A stretch of DNA of 17,242 bases from assembly GCA_017829075.1 (NCBI GenBank), contig JAGAJA010000060.1, positions 1 through 17,242 of the forward strand, given 5' to 3'. Numbering within the stretch: position 1 is the stretch's first letter; each line of letters opens with the position of its first letter. This DNA is from Oscillospiraceae bacterium (GTDB lineage Bacteria; Bacillota_A; Clostridia; Oscillospirales; Ruminococcaceae). Of the stretch, positions 15,640-17,242 are shown in pieces. The position numbers and the translations under genes are program-made. The notes below the pieces were generated by a model. That model made no database searches, was not told the DNA's origin, and saw only the letters and a list, made by a program, of their open reading frames with translations.

Positions 15640-16602
15640 TCAGTCCCGGTCTGCGTCCACAAATCTATGGTTCAGCATATATTCTCTGAGCTGCTCCAAA
15701 GTTGGAAGTCCGGCGTTGTCGCTTTCATTCTGTATCTGCATACTTCCTACTGCGTTTGCGCGGACGACCGCTTCACCGAGAGGGATTTCTTCGCATATTC
15801 CGCTGATAAGCCCCGCCGCAAATCCGTCGCCCGCTCCGGCGGTGTCTATAACATTATCCGCGCGGAAAGTCGGCGCGATACCGCTTTCGACATGGCTCTT
15901 GTAATATGCGCCCTTCTTTCCGAGTTTCACGACAACTTTTCTTGTGCCAAGCTTCAGATAATACTCCGCGATAGCCTCCTCATCGAAAAGACCGCAGAGG
16001 GTTTCCGCCTCTTTAAGGCTGGGCAGAAATACATCGGAATGAGCCGCAAATTCATTCAGAAGAGAAATTGTTTCCGGAGAGGAATTCCAGAGCTGGCAGC
16101 GCAGATTAGGGTCAAAGATAACGGTGATCTCATTCTCATGGGCGCGCTTTACAAGCTGCCTTGCCGCGTCGGCAGCGGATCTTGAAATAGACGGGAAAAT
16201 GCCGGTGAAATGCACCGCTCTGATATCCGAAAGATCCAGCCTGTCAATATCCTCACTGCACAGAAAAGAAGCCGCCGAGTCCTGACGGAAGTAGTATATT
16301 TCATGCTTTCCCGGCTCTGACTTGCTTTTCATCATAGCTCCGGTGAGGTGCGCCGGGTCGGTAATGATAAGGTCGTCTGAGATTCCGTTTTCCTTCATAA
16401 AGCGGCGTATCCTGTCTGCCCTTGGATCGCAGCCCAGCCTTGTCATGAAGCGCGGGCAAAGCCCCAGCCGCGCAAGACCGACCGCAACGTTCATTTCCGC
16501 ACCGGAAACACTCGCCCGGAAATGTGTGACATCGGCAAGAGCGCCCTCCTCTTCTGCAAGAAGCAGCTCCATAGGTTCGCCAATCAGAAGTACCTTATCC
16601 AT
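15640..16602 (-). CDS. PfkB-family sugar kinase, 2-dehydro-3-deoxygluconokinase-like
   Basis: This 320-residue ribokinase/PfkB-fold kinase transfers phosphate from ATP to a sugar or sugar acid in the cytoplasm. Visible motifs are the N-terminal substrate-binding region SGAEMNVAVGLARLG (residues 33-47), FDPNLR followed by LW (163-172, typical of KDG-type kinases), VVKLGKKGAYY (225-234) and the C-terminal signature DTAGAGDGFAAG (253-264) with catalytic D259 and the GAGD anion hole. A KDG kinase (Entner-Doudoroff or uronate degradation) is the best guess, but fructokinase or another PfkB member cannot be excluded. The ATG follows GAGAGG by 9 bases. It is the first gene of the minus-strand cluster leading to the HAD fusion, addB and addA, and its promoter region carries a palindrome, so sugar-responsive control of the whole cluster is possible. 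Confidence 0.88.
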   Translation of the reverse strand: MDKVLLIGEPMELLLAEEEGALADVTHFRASVSGAEMNVAVGLARLGLCPRFMTRLGCDPRADRIRRFMKENGISDDLIITDPAHLTGAMMKSKSEPGKHEIYYFRQDSAASFLCSEDIDRLDLSDIRAVHFTGIFPSISRSAADAARQLVKRAHENEITVIFDPNLRCQLWNSSPETISLLNEFAAHSDVFLPSLKEAETLCGLFDEEAIAEYYLKLGTRKVVVKLGKKGAYYKSHVESGIAPTFRADNVIDTAGAGDGFAAGLISGICEEIPLGEAVVRANAVGSMQIQNESDNAGLPTLEQLREYMLNHRFVDADRD

Positions 16603-16718
16603 AATTTTTGTCCTCTCTTTATTATGTCTGTAATTCCCCTTGAATAAAGCTTAGCCTGAAATGCTGTAATCTATTCCCTTTAAATGGAATAAACCTGATA
16701 TGCTTTATCACTAATATA

Positions 16719-16746
16719 ATTATATCAGATTTTTCTGATAAATCAA
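16719..16746 (-). promoter_or_regulatory. Promoter of the sugar kinase-HAD-addBA-propeller cluster
   Basis: On the minus strand TTGATT (16741-16746) and perfect TATAAT (16719-16724) are 16 bases apart. The start point would be near 16712, giving a leader of roughly 110 bases before the kinase ATG. I saw no other strong promoter between the five genes of this strand, so this is the likely main promoter. Confidence 0.75.
16723..16740. promoter_or_regulatory. Palindromic operator candidate inside the kinase promoter
   Basis: TATCAGA and TCTGATA form a perfect 7-bp inverted repeat with a 4-base TTTT centre, filling the spacer between the -35 and -10 boxes. That position suits a repressor that blocks RNA polymerase. 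Downstream in the leader lie related sequences: TGATA-n5-TATCA (16696-16710) and two similar 12-18 base stretches beginning CCTGAtATGCT (16694) and CCTGAaATGCT (16656). The regulator is not in the window. Confidence 0.55.
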
Positions 16747-16764
16747 GACATTTATCGGGATAAT

Positions 16765-16793
16765 TTGCAGTTTTTTTTAGGGCTTTGTATACT
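16765..16793 (+). promoter_or_regulatory. Possible rightward promoter divergent from the kinase promoter
   Basis: TTGCAG (16765-16770) and TATACT (16788-16793) are 17 bases apart on the plus strand, a fair sigma-A match (4 of 6 and 5 of 6). No plus-strand gene follows; transcription would run into the hairpin-U4 at 16854-16872 and then antisense to the recombinase end. Confidence 0.45.
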
Positions 16794-16799
16794 TTACAG

Positions 16800-16872
16800 T
16801 AACAAACCGGGCAGCATGAGCCGCCCAGTCAGCTTGTCGAAAAACTCAGTTTTGCCCGCGAAGCGGGCTTTT
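16800..16872 (+). ncRNA. Candidate small RNA (promoter to hairpin-U4)
   Basis: Inferred only from layout: a promoter-like pair ends at 16793, then about 73 bases contain a GGGCAGC/GCCGCCC stem (one mismatch), a single-stranded A-rich stretch (CGAAAAACTC) and a perfect GCCCGC-GAA-GCGGGC hairpin followed by TTTT, like an intrinsic terminator. It matches no RNA family that I recognise. It could equally be part of the structured intergenic repeat also seen at the left end, or a leader cut off by the neighbouring integrated element. Confidence 0.25.
16854..16872 (+). terminator. GCCCGC-GAA-GCGGGC hairpin with T4
   Basis: A perfect 6-bp all-GC stem with a GAA triloop is followed by TTTT on the plus strand. 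On the minus strand, the recombinase direction, the T-run precedes the stem, so it would not be a classical terminator for that gene. Confidence 0.5.
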
Positions 16873-16873
16873 A

Positions 16874-16899
16874 AAATCCGTTTTTTTGCCCCAGCTCTG
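16874..16899. repeat. Partial copy of the left-end hairpin repeat; possible attachment-site half
   Basis: AAATCCG, a T-run and GCCCCAGCTCTG match positions 1-25, with 7 instead of 6 T. In the left copy the sequence continues into the complementary GCCGGGGC arm. Here it switches at the loop to unrelated sequence that leads within about 43 bases to the recombinase stop codon. This is what an integration junction would look like, but only one end is visible. Confidence 0.5.
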
Positions 16900-16942
16900 T
16901 TGACCTGCTCCAACGGAACATTCAATTAAATCATCATAATCA

Positions 16943-17242
16943 TCAATCAAGCCTGCCGACAAACTTGTAGTAAACATCGAGCTTCTGAATAAACTCACCG
17001 TCCACATCTTCAGGCTCGTGAACCTCAATTCTGTCAATCAGAGTATTGAGTAGAGCCTGCGTAAGCTCGTCAATATCCGCATACTGCTTGATTAAATCAA
17101 CGAAATTCTCGGCATTCTCGCCGTTCTCACGCTCTGCCTTTATGACCGAATTGAGTTCGCTTATTCTGCTTTCCAATTCGGTCTGTTCCGCTTCATAGGC
17201 GGCTGAAAGGCTGTTGTAATTACGCTCGCTCACCTTGCCGTT
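16943..17242 (-). CDS. Serine recombinase, C-terminal end (partial, cut by window edge)
   Basis: The frame is open to the right edge; 99 residues and the stop are seen. The segment consists of a charged coiled-coil-like helix (LSAAYEAEQTELESRISELN) followed by TLIDRIEVHEPEDVDGEF and IQKLDVYYKFVGRLD. This ending is characteristic of large serine recombinases of Firmicute mobile elements, which carry resolvase, recombinase, zinc-ribbon, coiled-coil and DUF4368-like C-terminal segments. The catalytic serine domain lies outside the window, so activity cannot be judged. A GTG at 17231-17233 is internal, not the start. Such enzymes insert integrative elements at short core sites, and the repeat break at 16899 lies just beyond the stop. 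Confidence 0.85.
   Translation of the reverse strand, partial: NGKVSERNYNSLSAAYEAEQTELESRISELNSVIKAERENGENAENFVDLIKQYADIDELTQALLNTLIDRIEVHEPEDVDGEFIQKLDVYYKFVGRLD

Larger units (their letters stand above)
16603..16942. other. Intergenic region between the sugar kinase and the recombinase
   Basis: No protein gene was found in these 340 bases. Going right they hold the kinase leader with repeated CCTGAnATGCT boxes and an ATTCC-n8-GGAAT dyad (16673-16690), the kinase promoter and palindrome, a possible rightward promoter (16765-16793), a GGGCAGC/GCCGCCC stem (16810-16827), a GCCCGC-GAA-GCGGGC hairpin with T4 (16854-16872), the 26-base partial repeat copy (16874-16899), and about 43 bases to the recombinase stop. 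Confidence 0.7.

Noticed and set aside
1..16899. The region between the two repeat copies as a transposon or duplicated segment
   Set aside because: The genes between are ordinary chromosomal functions with no mobility gene inside, and the shared motif is only about 25 bases; an interspersed repeat explains it better.
16943..17233. GTG at 17233 as the recombinase start
   Set aside because: The frame is open to the window edge, and the visible part contains only the C-terminal segment of a much longer family.

Overview
The window looks like chromosomal DNA from a Clostridia-class Firmicute, most likely Ruminococcus or a relative in the Oscillospiraceae. This rests on gene content (AddA/AddB rather than RecBCD, DacF-type carboxypeptidase, RlmH, CheV, a DUF4368-type serine recombinase), on strong AGGAG-like ribosome binding sites and on sigma-A-like promoters. 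No database search was possible, so the assignment is an inference.

Layout. Positions 1-177 are non-coding and packed with hairpins. Positions 178-1141 (minus) hold a tightly coupled pair: a metallophosphoesterase-fold protein with several metal-ligand motifs replaced, and a YdbC/PC4-like single-stranded-DNA-binding protein. A clear promoter at 1207-1235 drives a plus-strand unit: a DacF-like D,D-carboxypeptidase, RlmH (TTG start overlapping the previous stop) and a LacX-like aldose-1-epimerase. This unit meets cheV (minus, own promoter at 5160-5188) at a bidirectional terminator at 4204-4227.

The core is a minus-strand cluster read from about 16.7 kb down to 5.2 kb: a PfkB-family sugar kinase, a Cof-type HAD phosphatase fused to a PD-(D/E)XK-like domain and a winged-helix-like tail, addB, addA, and a membrane-anchored PQQ-type beta-propeller. 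HAD and addB overlap by 4 bp, addB and addA are 21 bp apart, and the propeller begins 6 bp after addA. The operon therefore mixes sugar metabolism, double-strand-break repair and an extracytoplasmic protein. Its promoter contains a perfect 7-4-7 palindrome between the -35 and -10 boxes, the expected layout of a repressor operator.

Positions 16603-16942 are intergenic. They hold the kdgK-like promoter, a possible rightward promoter with a hairpin-U4 end (candidate small RNA), and half of a hairpin repeat whose intact copy lies at positions 1-40. The right end is the C-terminus of a large serine recombinase, so an integrated element probably begins near 16899.

The most unusual points are the HAD/nuclease-fold fusion coupled to addB, an apparent ATT start codon for the propeller protein (no ATG, GTG or TTG in the first 127 codons, although a complete signal peptide begins exactly at the ATT), an AddB lacking its Walker A lysine, the phosphoesterase with three altered active-site motifs, and the hairpin repeat interrupted at the recombinase end.
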